Of a stretch of DNA of 64,000 nucleotides, positions 8,370 to 16,579 are shown in pieces. The notes under the pieces were generated by a model. The model had not been told where the DNA came from. It saw nothing but the letters and a program-made list of their open reading frames with translations, and did not search any database. Numbering within the stretch: the first letter of the stretch is position 1; each line of letters opens with the position of its first letter. Source of the DNA: Eubacteriaceae bacterium (GTDB lineage Bacteria > Bacillota > Clostridia > Eubacteriales > Anaerofustaceae). The stretch is taken from NCBI GenBank assembly GCA_009782875.1, contig WRIE01000004.1:25794-89793 (forward strand), in the 5' to 3' direction. The translations under genes were made by a program, and so were the position numbers.

Positions 8370-9244
8370 TCAACGCTCCAAATCGAAACTTCACCTGTGA
8401 AGATAGCCCTGACTTCTTCTTTTGTCATTCCGGTCGCCGGATTTTCTTTGTTTACAATAACGGCAATTCCGTCAATGGCAATAGATTCGTCGGTGAGTTG
8501 TTCCAACTCGGATTCTTTAAGGTCGCGGCTAGCCATGCCGATATCGCATGTGCCGTTGATCGCTGCTGCCATTCCGGCAGACGAGTCTGTCATGTGGACT
8601 TCGATGTCCGCGACCTCATTGATCTTCAAGTAAGCTTCGACAAGCTTTTCCATCAATGGGAAGACTGAAGATGATCCGTTGATAACGAGTTTGCCTTCAG
8701 GCCTTTGCGACTCGAATGGACCGGTGTCCTGCATTGTCACACAGCTTTTGGCTACAATGTCTTGGCCGTCTTTTGAGAAAATAAAGGCTACAAAGTCAGC
8801 AGCGACTCCTTCAAGCTCGCCTTTATAAGCAATCTTGAATGGGCGTGCTATTGGATAAGCGCCGTTTTTTATGTTTTCGATTGTCGGTGCTGCCCCTTCA
8901 ATTTGAAGGGCTTTGACTGTGTCATTCAACGAGCCTGTTGAAATATAGCCAATGGCATTGGCATCATTTGCGACACTTGTAAGAACGATGTCAGTGCCAT
9001 CGGCGATGATGGCTTCTTTTGTTGTCATGTCTTTTGTCACGTCGCCTTCTTTGACTTGGATTCCCATCAATTCGATAAACGCCCCTCGGGTTCCGCTTCC
9101 GTCTTCGCGAGATATGACAGTGATGTCATTTCCCCCAGTGTTGTCCCCGCCTCCGCCAGTTCCAGTTGTGGGATTGCTTGCGCATCCGGCAATTATAGCG
9201 CCAAGGAAAATCGCAGCAAGCAGTAATGTCAGTGATTTCTTCAT
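8366..9244 (-). CDS. pstS: Circularly permuted PstS phosphate-binding lipoprotein
   Basis: A 292-aa lipoprotein with signal peptide and lipobox Cys (IIAGC, about residue 21) and a Gly/Thr-rich linker. Typical PstS begins with the lobe carrying GSSSVFPL and DIGMASR and ends with the lobe carrying REDGSGTRGAF. Here the order is reversed: REDGSGTRGAF and IGYISTGSLN occupy residues ~45-130, SKDGQDIV follows, and only then KLVINGSSSVFPLMEKL (~195), DIGMASRDL (~245) and IFTGEVSIW at the very C-terminus. Both phosphate-binding lobes are present, so function should be retained. First gene of pstSCAB, with GGGGT as ribosome site. I recall similar architecture in other clostridial sequences but cannot verify it here. 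Confidence 0.9.
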   Translation of the reverse strand: MKKSLTLLLAAIFLGAIIAGCASNPTTGTGGGGDNTGGNDITVISREDGSGTRGAFIELMGIQVKEGDVTKDMTTKEAIIADGTDIVLTSVANDANAIGYISTGSLNDTVKALQIEGAAPTIENIKNGAYPIARPFKIAYKGELEGVAADFVAFIFSKDGQDIVAKSCVTMQDTGPFESQRPEGKLVINGSSSVFPLMEKLVEAYLKINEVADIEVHMTDSSAGMAAAINGTCDIGMASRDLKESELEQLTDESIAIDGIAVIVNKENPATGMTKEEVRAIFTGEVSIWSVE

Positions 9245-9278
9245 AATTTACCCCAAATTTATTTAAGTTTATATAAAG

Positions 9279-9332
9279 ATTATATGAAGGGCTTGTAAAA
9301 AACAAACGCAGCTCAATGTAAGGGCTGTGTAA
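9279..9332 (-). promoter_or_regulatory. pstS promoter with Pho-box-like repeats
   Basis: On the minus strand a -10 TATAAT (9279-9284) lies 35 bases before the pstS start, with a poor -35. Upstream are TTACA direct repeats exactly 11 bases apart (9328-9332 and 9317-9321 on the plus strand as TGTAA) and a second TTACA/TTCAT pair 10 bases apart (9294-9298, 9284-9288). The ~11-base repeat resembles PhoP/PhoB boxes. A weak -35 plus upstream repeats suggests activation under phosphate starvation. Confidence 0.6.
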
Positions 9333-9556
9333 GTATTTAAATTGATTTTAATCAAAAAAATAGGCATTTGGCCAAGACCATCATTTTTAGTGGTGCCAGC
9401 ATGTATAGTGGTTGTTGTATTATTATGGAAAGCATGGCTTGAATTATGATTCTATTTTGGGCATACTGGCTTGGGAAATGTTATTCGAAAGAAAAATCAG
9501 CCAAATTCCATTTCTAGTCAAAAAAAGGAACGATTGGGCAATTTTGGAGGTCGACT

Positions 9557-10255
9557 ATAGAGCTATTAGGCAATATTGAAAAAATCCAAACTACAGCGCA
9601 AGGCATCCAGCGGATCAAGCGAAACATGGCTTTAGAGGAAGATCCCATACAATGGTGCCACGCAGCCAAAAGGCAGGCGCATACTATCAGCAAAAGGGGC
9701 AAGAATTGGTATGTTTACACGGGCAGCGCAGCTATCACAATCAATGCCAATAACTTGTGTGTGATAACAGCGCATAAAATAAACCCAAAGGTGCGTTATA
9801 TGGGCGAAGCAGACTATGGATGCCTGCCTGAACAGCTCTATTACGCGATATATGTGCCTGAAGACGGCAGCCAGCCTCCAAGGGAAGTGGTAAACGCGCC
9901 GGAGATATTCATCTATATTGAAGATTTTGGGGCAAGCCCTGCAGACACAGGGGTTGTTGCAGAGCAGAACGGGCAAATCATCGGAGCGGCATGGACCCGG
10001 ATTATCCAGGGGTATGGCCACATTGACAATGAGACGCCAGAGTTGGCTATCTCAGTATTGCCTGGATTCCGCGGGCTAGGCATTGGAACCAAGATGATGG
10101 CCATGTTATTTGGAGTGCTAAAAAAGAAGGGGTATTTGCGCACATCCCTTTCTGTGCATAAAGACAACCTGGCAGTCGCGTTTTATGAGCGCCTTGGGTA
10201 TGAAACAGTTAAAGAGCGGGATGATGATTTATTAATGGTTAAAAGGCTTGTGTAG
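9557..10255 (+). CDS. DUF3781-GNAT acetyltransferase fusion
   Basis: Two domains. The N-terminal ~75 residues match DUF3781 (IEKIQTTAQGIQRIKRN, then GKNWYVYTGSAAITINANN and VITAHKI). The C-terminal ~130 residues are a GNAT acetyltransferase (VVAEQNGQIIGAAW, acetyl-CoA loop PGFRGLGIGTKMM, FYERLGYE). The first ATG, 9626, cuts into DUF3781 and has no ribosome site. The frame is open from 9518, and a GGAGG at 9546-9550 sits six bases before ATA 9557, where I expect the family start (x-E-L-L-G-N-I-E-K-I). I therefore place the start at the rare codon AUA; a conventional call would use 9626. Substrate unknown. Confidence 0.7.
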   Translation: MELLGNIEKIQTTAQGIQRIKRNMALEEDPIQWCHAAKRQAHTISKRGKNWYVYTGSAAITINANNLCVITAHKINPKVRYMGEADYGCLPEQLYYAIYVPEDGSQPPREVVNAPEIFIYIEDFGASPADTGVVAEQNGQIIGAAWTRIIQGYGHIDNETPELAISVLPGFRGLGIGTKMMAMLFGVLKKKGYLRTSLSVHKDNLAVAFYERLGYETVKERDDDLLMVKRLV

Positions 10256-10363
10256 CATTAAACCTGGTTTGATCTATCTAGTTGGATAAAACTGTTTTAT
10301 AGATTGCTGTGGTCCATATTTATGCTGGTGTTGTCTAGAAGAATAATTCTTTAACGATGCCAG

Positions 10364-10708
10364 TTAATTCCAGAAAAGCGCTATAATGCCCCAAGCTATA
10401 AACGCCAATATAACCAGCAAGGCTACAACTGCGATCGTCTTGTGCATATTTTTTTGGATTTGCGCTTCGTTTCGGTACTCGTCAAACATTTCCTTCGGTA
10501 TCAAGCTCATGGAAATGGAGAAAAGGGCAGTTAATATCAACACATCGTCAAGAATGCCTAAAAGGGGAATGAAATCAGATACCAGGTCAATTGGGGACAA
10601 TGCATACCCTATTGAGAATATAGTTAAGATTTTGGCTAAAACAGGGGTCTGTTTCTTTTTTAGGGCTACCAGCAATATAGGGAAGTTCGTTGCAAATCGG
10701 TTTATCAT
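10364..10708 (-). CDS. DUF1232 (YkvA-type) membrane protein
   Basis: A 114-aa protein with the DUF1232 signature YALSPIDLVSDFIPLLGILD and a C-terminal membrane segment (VVALLVILAFIAWGIIALFW). The frame is open to 10903, but ATG 10708 has a GAGGG site with 7-base spacing and gives the family-like start MINRFATNF, so I use it. The role is unknown. The family is small and membrane-associated. It stands alone, with no obvious operon partner. Confidence 0.75.
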   Translation of the reverse strand: MINRFATNFPILLVALKKKQTPVLAKILTIFSIGYALSPIDLVSDFIPLLGILDDVLILTALFSISMSLIPKEMFDEYRNEAQIQKNMHKTIAVVALLVILAFIAWGIIALFWN

Positions 10709-11239
10709 CACAATGCCCTCACTTTCAGTTCCATTATGATTATGCCATATTTGCCATCGATTGATCATAATTAAATCGTAAAGATGCCATATAATAGGTG
10801 ATGCTTTCCTCAAGGGCAAATCATCCAAAAAAAAGGGCAGTTGTCCAGAGAAATCCTTGTGTGACCGCCCATTTTCAGCATTGCTCTGATATAATGTGTC
10901 CATGAAGAAAACTTGTTGATATTAAGCTTGGCCAAAAAAAGTGCTGCAAAATACTTTTTTTTTGCTTGTTTTTCTGTACAAGCCTTTCCAGGTGGTCAAT
11001 TAGGCTTTGCCGCTTTTTTGATGCAGAGAACACTGGCTATTGGCAAAGTGGAATAGCCACGGCGCAACAGACTGTTTTGCCAGGCTAGGCAAGCAGCATT
11101 TTTTGATACATTAAAAAAAGGCAAGCTTATATGCTTAATCAGCAAAAAAATCAATGCCAAGTTAAAAAACAAACAGAAAGGCAGGTGGGCTGCAGCATTG
11201 CTCCTATAGCTTATACAAGAGCACCCTGCGGCGAATATC
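10709..11239. other. Intergenic region with hairpin before the next start
   Basis: No supported gene. Near the right end GCAGG (11181-11185) can pair with CCTGC (11225-11229), leaving 10 bases before ATG 11240, while an AAGG-type ribosome site lies just 5' of the hairpin. This recalls the SD-hairpin-start elements at 14066 and 58016 but is weaker and lacks their shared stem sequence. Confidence 0.3.
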
Positions 11240-12058
11240 ATGATAATAATTGGCGAAAAACTAAACGGTTCTATCCCATCCTGTGCAAAAGCGATTGCAA
11301 ACAAGGACGAGGACTATATTAAAAAAATGGCTCGTAGGCAGGCGCAAGCGGGATCTGCATTTATTGATGTGTGCGCATCCCTGAAAGACGGCGAATTAGA
11401 GGCGATGGAATGGATGGTTAAACTAGTCCAATCGGTGACAGATTGTCCAATAAGCCTGGACTCCCCTGATGTGAATGTTATCTTGGATGCTATGGCTTTT
11501 TGTGATAGGCCAGGGCTACTCAACTCCGTGTCTGGCGAAGGCGACAAACTTGATTTGGCTCTGCCTGTGCTGGCAAACCCAGAGAACGAGGACTGGGAGG
11601 TTATGGCATTGCTTTGTGACGATACCGGGATACCCAAAAGCGCCGCGAAGCGCATAGAGATCTTCGACAAAATTATGGAGAAGGCAAAAGAGTTTGGAAT
11701 CGAAGACAAGCGCATCCACATTGACCCGCTAGTCGAAATGTTATGCACAGCAGATGAAGGCGAAGGCATATCAATGCTCCTGGAAGTGATGGCGCATATC
11801 AAAGCCACCCATCCAAATGTTCATATATCAGGCGCAATCTCAAATATCTCTTTCCATCTTCCAGAGCGCAAGCTGGTGAACCAAGCCTTTGCCGCCCTTG
11901 CAATTAACGCTGGCATGGACAGCGCAGTCATGGATCCCTTGGAGAAAGACCTAAGGGGGGTAGTATACGCCATAGAAGCTATGCTAGGCCTTGACGACTA
12001 CTGTATGGAATACACCCAAGCATATAGGGCAGGGATCTTTGGCAAAATAAAGAAATAA
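11240..12058 (+). CDS. Methyltetrahydrofolate:corrinoid methyltransferase (AcsE/MtgA type)
   Basis: A 272-aa pterin-binding TIM-barrel protein of the dihydropteroate synthase/MeTr superfamily. It starts MIIIGEKLNGSIPS and contains the pterin-binding Asp/Asn positions of DVCAS and SLDSPDVN, then NSVSGEGD, HIDPLVEML and the MeTr-like GAISNISFHLPER. Members move a methyl group between a corrinoid protein and tetrahydrofolate in acetogens and in methylamine, glycine betaine or O-demethylation systems. It sits directly upstream of URO-D copy 3, which supports a joint methyl-transfer path. No corrinoid protein gene is visible. The ribosome site is weak. Confidence 0.85.
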   Translation: MIIIGEKLNGSIPSCAKAIANKDEDYIKKMARRQAQAGSAFIDVCASLKDGELEAMEWMVKLVQSVTDCPISLDSPDVNVILDAMAFCDRPGLLNSVSGEGDKLDLALPVLANPENEDWEVMALLCDDTGIPKSAAKRIEIFDKIMEKAKEFGIEDKRIHIDPLVEMLCTADEGEGISMLLEVMAHIKATHPNVHISGAISNISFHLPERKLVNQAFAALAINAGMDSAVMDPLEKDLRGVVYAIEAMLGLDDYCMEYTQAYRAGIFGKIKK

Positions 12059-12082
12059 AAAATTGTTTTTATTTCTTTATTT
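12045..12082 (+). terminator. AT-only inverted repeat at gene end
   Basis: AATAAAGAAATAAAAA and its exact complement flank ATTG, with the stop codon inside the 5' arm. It is likely a weak terminator for the gene ending at 12058, and it also insulates the promoter at 12154. Confidence 0.5.
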
Positions 12083-12153
12083 TAAAATTATACTAGTCCA
12101 CTCATAAAATTTGATGAAAATATCAGAAAAATGAGGCAATATGCAAATGTTTC

Positions 12154-12182
12154 TTGCATATATCTTTAAGTTGATTTAAAAT
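12154..12182 (+). promoter_or_regulatory. SigA-type promoter of URO-D copy 3
   Basis: TTGCAT (12154-12159), 17-base spacer and TAAAAT (12177-12182). The hexamers, spacing and the spacer end TTGATT are shared with the promoter at 1505-1533. Confidence 0.7.
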
Positions 12183-12244
12183 TCTATATAAAGATCCTTA
12201 AGCAATCAGATAGATGCCGATCACCTTTCTCGGCGTCCGATTCA

Positions 12245-12308
12245 ACTCAAGGACAAAAACATTGCGCAGTTGCTGCAAATAGGCAGTAAAAACTTGCGCG
12301 CATTGGAG
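12245..12308 (+). promoter_or_regulatory. Conserved structured 5' leader of URO-D copy 3
   Basis: Counterpart of the leader at 1605-1669, sharing AACTCAAG, TTGCTGCAAA and ATTGGAGG. TGCGC (12263-12267) pairs with GCGCA (12298-12302) next to the ribosome site, and an internal TTGCTGC/GGCAGTAA hairpin is possible. The closing base pair differs from the other copy by compensatory change. Confidence 0.5.
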
Positions 12309-12318
12309 GCGACAATTC

Positions 12319-13500
12319 ATGACTGAAGATGTTCAAAAACTACATGATGAAAGAGTCAACCGGTTCGTAACCACAGCAAACCTCAACGAGCCGGACAGGG
12401 TTCCAGTTGTTGGAGCCGCAGGATCCGGAGTTATTTATTTGGCTGGCTATGGCTTTGCTGACCTTTTAGAGAACTATGAGCTAGAAGAGAAGCTTTATGT
12501 TGCAGAAGCAGCTAAACAAAATGAATACGTGGATTCATTCGGCGGCTCAGGAATCAACCACCAGATGAAAATTGCCACAGCCCTTGGAAGCAAGACATTC
12601 TTTATCTCCCCCAACGGGATCAATGTCCAGCACCATGAGACATCGAGCATGAAGGTAGAGGAGTATGATGAGTTTATCGCCGACCCAATGAAGTTCATCG
12701 CCGATAAAATTGCAACCAGGAAAGTAACTGGATTCCAGCTTGAATCTGATGAAGAAGTCTATGCCAATTTGGCATCCCTATTTGACAAAGCAGCCGAGAT
12801 CCGCAGAGGCGGCACTGCCAATAGGATCATTAGAGAGCGATTTGGTCTGCCAGGCCTTACAGGCGGCGGCGGAAACCCGCTAGGCGGGTCAATAGCCCAT
12901 CCCTGCGATGTTTTTTTCGATTTTATCCGCGGCTTCAAAGAGACAATGACAGACATGCGCCGCCGCCCAGAGCGTGTGGATGCTGCAATCGCTGCCATTA
13001 GCCCGTTCTACGAAAGGAATATCCCTACCCAGTATGTAGGTCCTTTCCCATGGATGAATGACACCCACCACATTGCAACATTCTTGACAGGCCCCCTTTT
13101 TGAGCGCTACTATTGGCCGTTTTACAAAAAATCCGTTGAAGGTTGCTATAATGCGGGAATCAAGTTGATATCAGTTTTCGAAGGGCCATGGGAGCAACAT
13201 TTTGACCTCCTTGACGAGCTGCCGAAAACAAGCATGATCGCCCAACTGGAAAAATTTGAGCAAGTAGTAAACTTCAAAAAGCGCTATGCAAACCAATTTG
13301 CCATCTACGGAGGCATGACAGGCATGTTAAGGCTCAACACCTTTGAAGACAGCCTTGAGCGTGTAAAGAAGACCTTGGATATTGCAGCGCCAGGAGGCGG
13401 ATATATCTTTAGCCCAGGAGGCATTTCAGCGCCTGGCGATGGAACCCCGGAAAGGCAAGAGCAAATCTGCCGCTGGGTTTTCGAGAATGCGAATTATTAA
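12319..13500 (+). CDS. URO-D-fold methyltransferase-like protein (copy 3)
   Basis: A 393-aa paralogue of the gene at 1682, differing mainly in residues 30-60 and 165-190. It has the same blocks (GGSGINHQMKIATALGSK, QHHETSSMKVEEYDEF, NDTHHIATFLTGPLFERYYW, AAPGGGYIFSPGG). GGAGG lies at 12305-12309. It follows the methyltetrahydrofolate methyltransferase-like gene and is followed by the 39-aa ORF at 13525. Variation concentrated in certain segments suggests a paralogue with a different substrate, which is inference. Confidence 0.86.
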   Translation: MTEDVQKLHDERVNRFVTTANLNEPDRVPVVGAAGSGVIYLAGYGFADLLENYELEEKLYVAEAAKQNEYVDSFGGSGINHQMKIATALGSKTFFISPNGINVQHHETSSMKVEEYDEFIADPMKFIADKIATRKVTGFQLESDEEVYANLASLFDKAAEIRRGGTANRIIRERFGLPGLTGGGGNPLGGSIAHPCDVFFDFIRGFKETMTDMRRRPERVDAAIAAISPFYERNIPTQYVGPFPWMNDTHHIATFLTGPLFERYYWPFYKKSVEGCYNAGIKLISVFEGPWEQHFDLLDELPKTSMIAQLEKFEQVVNFKKRYANQFAIYGGMTGMLRLNTFEDSLERVKKTLDIAAPGGGYIFSPGGISAPGDGTPERQEQICRWVFENANY

Positions 13501-13524
13501 TTAGGAAACAAGGAGAATATAAGC

Positions 13525-13644
13525 ATGGAAGACAGGCTATATAACTTGGTGGTTAGATATGTTGACGAGCGTTTTCCGGACTTGGAAGGCGAAGCCCGCC
13601 AAAGACAGATTGATGCGTATTGTATTGCATTCTTGAGAGTCTAA
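13525..13644 (+). CDS. 39-aa conserved small protein (copy 3)
   Basis: ORF of 39 codons, ATG 13525, with AGGAG at 13511-13515. The product (MEDRLYNLVVRYVDERFPD to FLRV) matches the copy at 2887 except for one residue, while many third codon positions differ, indicating selection on the protein. It lies 24 bases after its URO-D gene and before a terminator. Confidence 0.82.
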   Translation: MEDRLYNLVVRYVDERFPDLEGEARQRQIDAYCIAFLRV

Positions 13645-13697
13645 TCGCCAATGGGCAGCTTGCCCCAAACCAATATTATGGCATGAGACATATGGGA

Positions 13698-13740
13698 CCT
13701 TGCAAGAAAACTTGAATTTTTGCAAGGCTTTTTTTTTTTT
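13698..13740 (+). terminator. Intrinsic terminator after URO-D unit 3
   Basis: CCTTGCAA (13698-13705) pairs with TTGCAAGG (13720-13727), extended by A/T pairs, and is followed by a run of 12 T within CTTTTTTTTTTTT. Confidence 0.9.
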
Positions 13741-14065
13741 GCTGTGCTGCTTTTGCATTTTCGTAAAAACTGTCGATTTTATCTGATATAATACGGATTG
13801 CCGCAAATATTGGCAGCTTTTCTGCATTGACCGGCAATTAAGCCGCCGCATGGATTTCTGTTAAAAAATAAGCATTGGCTATAATGGTAAGCAAAGCCAA
13901 TAGTGGAGCGTTGCACGGTAATGTGTGCTTGCTTCACCAAGCAGTTGGCAAGCCAAGCCGCATGGGAAAGCCAAGAATGCTTTGTTTGGGCTGCTCTTGC
14001 TTGCAGTTGCCAGGTGATCTGCTATTGCGCGACTGTTTGAGCCTGTTGGGAACATTGTTTACAGA

Positions 14066-14123
14066 GGAGGAGGCGCATTCCTCCACCGCTTTTTTGAAGC
14101 GGAGGTTTCCTGCGCCAAAATTG
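14066..14123 (+). promoter_or_regulatory. SD-hairpin-start translation element (channel gene)
   Basis: GGAGGAGG (14066-14073) is too far from ATG 14124 for normal initiation, but the intervening sequence folds. GGCGCA (14072-14077) pairs with TGCGCC (14111-14116), enclosing a second stem CCGCTT/AAGCGG (14086-14091 with 14097-14102). Once folded, only about 7 unpaired bases lie between the hairpin and the start codon. The same base stem and layout precede the gene at 58074. Confidence 0.6.
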
Positions 14124-16199
14124 ATGAAAAGAATTAAAGAATGGGTCAGCGTCAAAAGAATAATGGCCCCTAGACTAATTGTGCTTCTATCAGTTATCAT
14201 CGCAAATGTGGTATTTATTGCTATCGCAGCGCTTGTCATGTCTTTGCTGGCGCCCGCTTCATTGGAAAACAGGAGCGTTGGCAACATCGCCTTCAACTTG
14301 ATAGCCATGATTTTAGGGGTAGGCGGGACAGAGACCGTAATTGAGGATATCGGCACCGCTGATTTTGTCCTTGTGGTAGCTTGCATCACAAGTGTAATTA
14401 TTGGCCTTGTAGTGTTTACCGGGACAATAATAGGATATATGTCGGAACTGATTTCAAACTTTATTGAAAATGCCAGCTCAAGCTCGCTGCAAATCCTTGT
14501 CTCGGACCATGTGATCATATTGAATTGGAACAACCGGGCGGCTGAGCTGATAGCAGAGCTGTACTATAAAAACAAACATGAAACCGTTATTATCCTTGCT
14601 GATGAAGACCGGGAGGAAATCCAGCGTGATATCGATGAGCGCCTCGATGTCGCTATTGAAGACGGGATTTGGGAAGCCCAAAAAGCCAGTGCGCATATGG
14701 GCTGGTTTGGGAGGCGCCGATACATCGCCAAGAATGTGATAAAAAACAAGCTGGATGTCATCGTAAGGGAGGGGGAGCCTTGGTCATCAAAGCAGCTGTA
14801 CGATATTTCATTGGAGATGGCTAAAACCGTTTTTCTCCTTGGAAGGGATTATGCGGATAGCGAGGAGAGCCCCAAGCTTTCCAGCAGCAGCTCTACCGCC
14901 AGCTTGATCAAGACGTTGGCTTTGGTCGCCCAAATCAGGGAAGAAGAGCAAGTGGGCAATGACCAACAGGTTATCGTGGAAATTGATGATAAGTGGACCG
15001 ATTCTCTGGTGGGCATGGTTATCAAGCATAAAGTCCAGCTGGGAACAGGGTATATTGTGCCTGTGGACATCAACCAGCTGCTGGGCCAAATTTTTTCCCA
15101 ATTTTCGATAATGCCAGAGCTTAATGTTGTGTACAACTCGTTGATTTCGAATAAAAGTGCCACTTTCTTTACTCGGCCAATTGATTCGCAACAAAGCGAA
15201 CACGAACTGGTTGCCAGCTATCTTGGAACCCATTTAAACTCAATACCCCTTGGAGTTTTGGATGACACTGAAGGCGAGCGCTATCTCTACATAATGGCAA
15301 ACGACGAAACTGGGCTAAAGCCAAGCGCGCTTGTGCCTGCCCCCTCGGGGCATTCCGTGTCTATCAATCCCGAATACTACATGAAAGAGAAGCATGTGGT
15401 TATTTTTGGCAGTAACAGCAAAAGCAACGCAATTATGGAAGGCTACAGCTATTTCTGCAGTGAATGGAGCAATTGCAACGGCTATGAGCCATTGGAGGTC
15501 ACCATAATCGACACAGTTGACAACTTGTCACAAATGGGCAATTATAGCGAGTACTCTTTTGTCAAGAAAGTGGTCGCCACTGATGCATTCGACAAAAGCT
15601 TTATCGCTGGGGTTCTCGATGAAATGATTGACAGCCATACCGGGGACAAATGCATTCTGATCTTGTCTGACGACACAGTGCCTGACGAAGACATTGACTC
15701 AAACGCGATTACATATTTAATACTTGTCCAGGATGTCTTGTATAGCCGCCAAAAAGCAGACCCGGATTTCGATATAAGGAGCATCGACATGGTTGTCGAA
15801 ATCTTGGATCCCCAAAATTTCGATGCCGCATCAAACTACTCTGTCGAAAATATTATTGTCAGCAACCGCTATTTGTCCAAGACAATGATGCAAATCGGAG
15901 AGAAGAGAGCCCTGTTTGAATTCTATTTTGATATTTTCACATACGATGAGGATGACGAATTCAACACAAAAGAAATATATATAAAACGGGTAGACGAGTT
16001 TTTCACTGAACTTCCAAAACCATCATCGGCAGCAGATTTGATCAGGTCAGTTTACTATGCGACGCCAGATAGCAATAAAGCTATACTTTTGGGATACTTT
16101 ACTGGGCAAGGGCAAATGGTTTTGTTTTCCGGCGACCAGTCAAAAACCAATGTCGCTTTCACTGGGGATGAAAAGGTTGTCGTGTATATGAACCACTAG
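14124..16199 (+). CDS. CASTOR/POLLUX-like ion channel with RCK domains
   Basis: About 691 aa from ATG 14124. Two or three N-terminal membrane segments (LIVLLSVIIANVVFIAIAAL; FVLVVACITSVIIGLVVF) flank a GVGGTETV loop, then Rossmann-like RCK/TrkA-N regions follow (HVIILNWNNRAAELIAELY near residue 130; HVVIFGSNSKSNAIMEGYS near 430). The layout resembles CASTOR/POLLUX (DMI1) channels and their bacterial relatives. There is no TVGYGD potassium filter, so ion selectivity is open. The frame extends upstream to 13875, but the start at 14124 fits the first membrane segment and the folded ribosome site. No operon partner. Confidence 0.75.
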   Translation: MKRIKEWVSVKRIMAPRLIVLLSVIIANVVFIAIAALVMSLLAPASLENRSVGNIAFNLIAMILGVGGTETVIEDIGTADFVLVVACITSVIIGLVVFTGTIIGYMSELISNFIENASSSSLQILVSDHVIILNWNNRAAELIAELYYKNKHETVIILADEDREEIQRDIDERLDVAIEDGIWEAQKASAHMGWFGRRRYIAKNVIKNKLDVIVREGEPWSSKQLYDISLEMAKTVFLLGRDYADSEESPKLSSSSSTASLIKTLALVAQIREEEQVGNDQQVIVEIDDKWTDSLVGMVIKHKVQLGTGYIVPVDINQLLGQIFSQFSIMPELNVVYNSLISNKSATFFTRPIDSQQSEHELVASYLGTHLNSIPLGVLDDTEGERYLYIMANDETGLKPSALVPAPSGHSVSINPEYYMKEKHVVIFGSNSKSNAIMEGYSYFCSEWSNCNGYEPLEVTIIDTVDNLSQMGNYSEYSFVKKVVATDAFDKSFIAGVLDEMIDSHTGDKCILILSDDTVPDEDIDSNAITYLILVQDVLYSRQKADPDFDIRSIDMVVEILDPQNFDAASNYSVENIIVSNRYLSKTMMQIGEKRALFEFYFDIFTYDEDDEFNTKEIYIKRVDEFFTELPKPSSAADLIRSVYYATPDSNKAILLGYFTGQGQMVLFSGDQSKTNVAFTGDEKVVVYMNH

Positions 16200-16461
16200 A
16201 GTTTTAGGGGCAAGCAACGAATACCAGCCAAAGCCGATAGATTGGAAAAAGCCGTATGCCGCTATTAGTGTCCAACACAATAGCTGTTTGGCCATATCGC
16301 AAAGATATACTAATCTATAATTTGTCCAATGATAGTTGCGCTATGCAAGAATAATAGCTAGAGAGCTTGGATATATTACATTATGGGTGGAAATTCCCAT
16401 CCCACAAATAGTTTGCATTGCCTTCAAACTTGTGTGATAGCCACAACATACGAAACTTGCG

Positions 16462-16490
16462 TTGACAAAATAGCCAAGGTATGACATACT
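16462..16490 (+). promoter_or_regulatory. Candidate promoter of degV-family gene
   Basis: TTGACA (16462-16467), 17-base spacer and CATACT (16485-16490), about 90 bases before the start. The rest of 16200-16579 shows nothing else I can support. Confidence 0.4.
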
Positions 16491-16579
16491 TTAGCTTGTT
16501 ACACTTTAGCGACAATGGGTTTTTCGATGTTTTATTGACAATATTGGCCCGCTAGAGTAAATGTAGTCAAGGAGACAAA

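Noticed and set aside
13875..14123. N-terminal extension of the channel protein
   Set aside because: The extension is Cys/Leu-rich without family resemblance, contains the hairpin element, and has no ribosome site at 13875.
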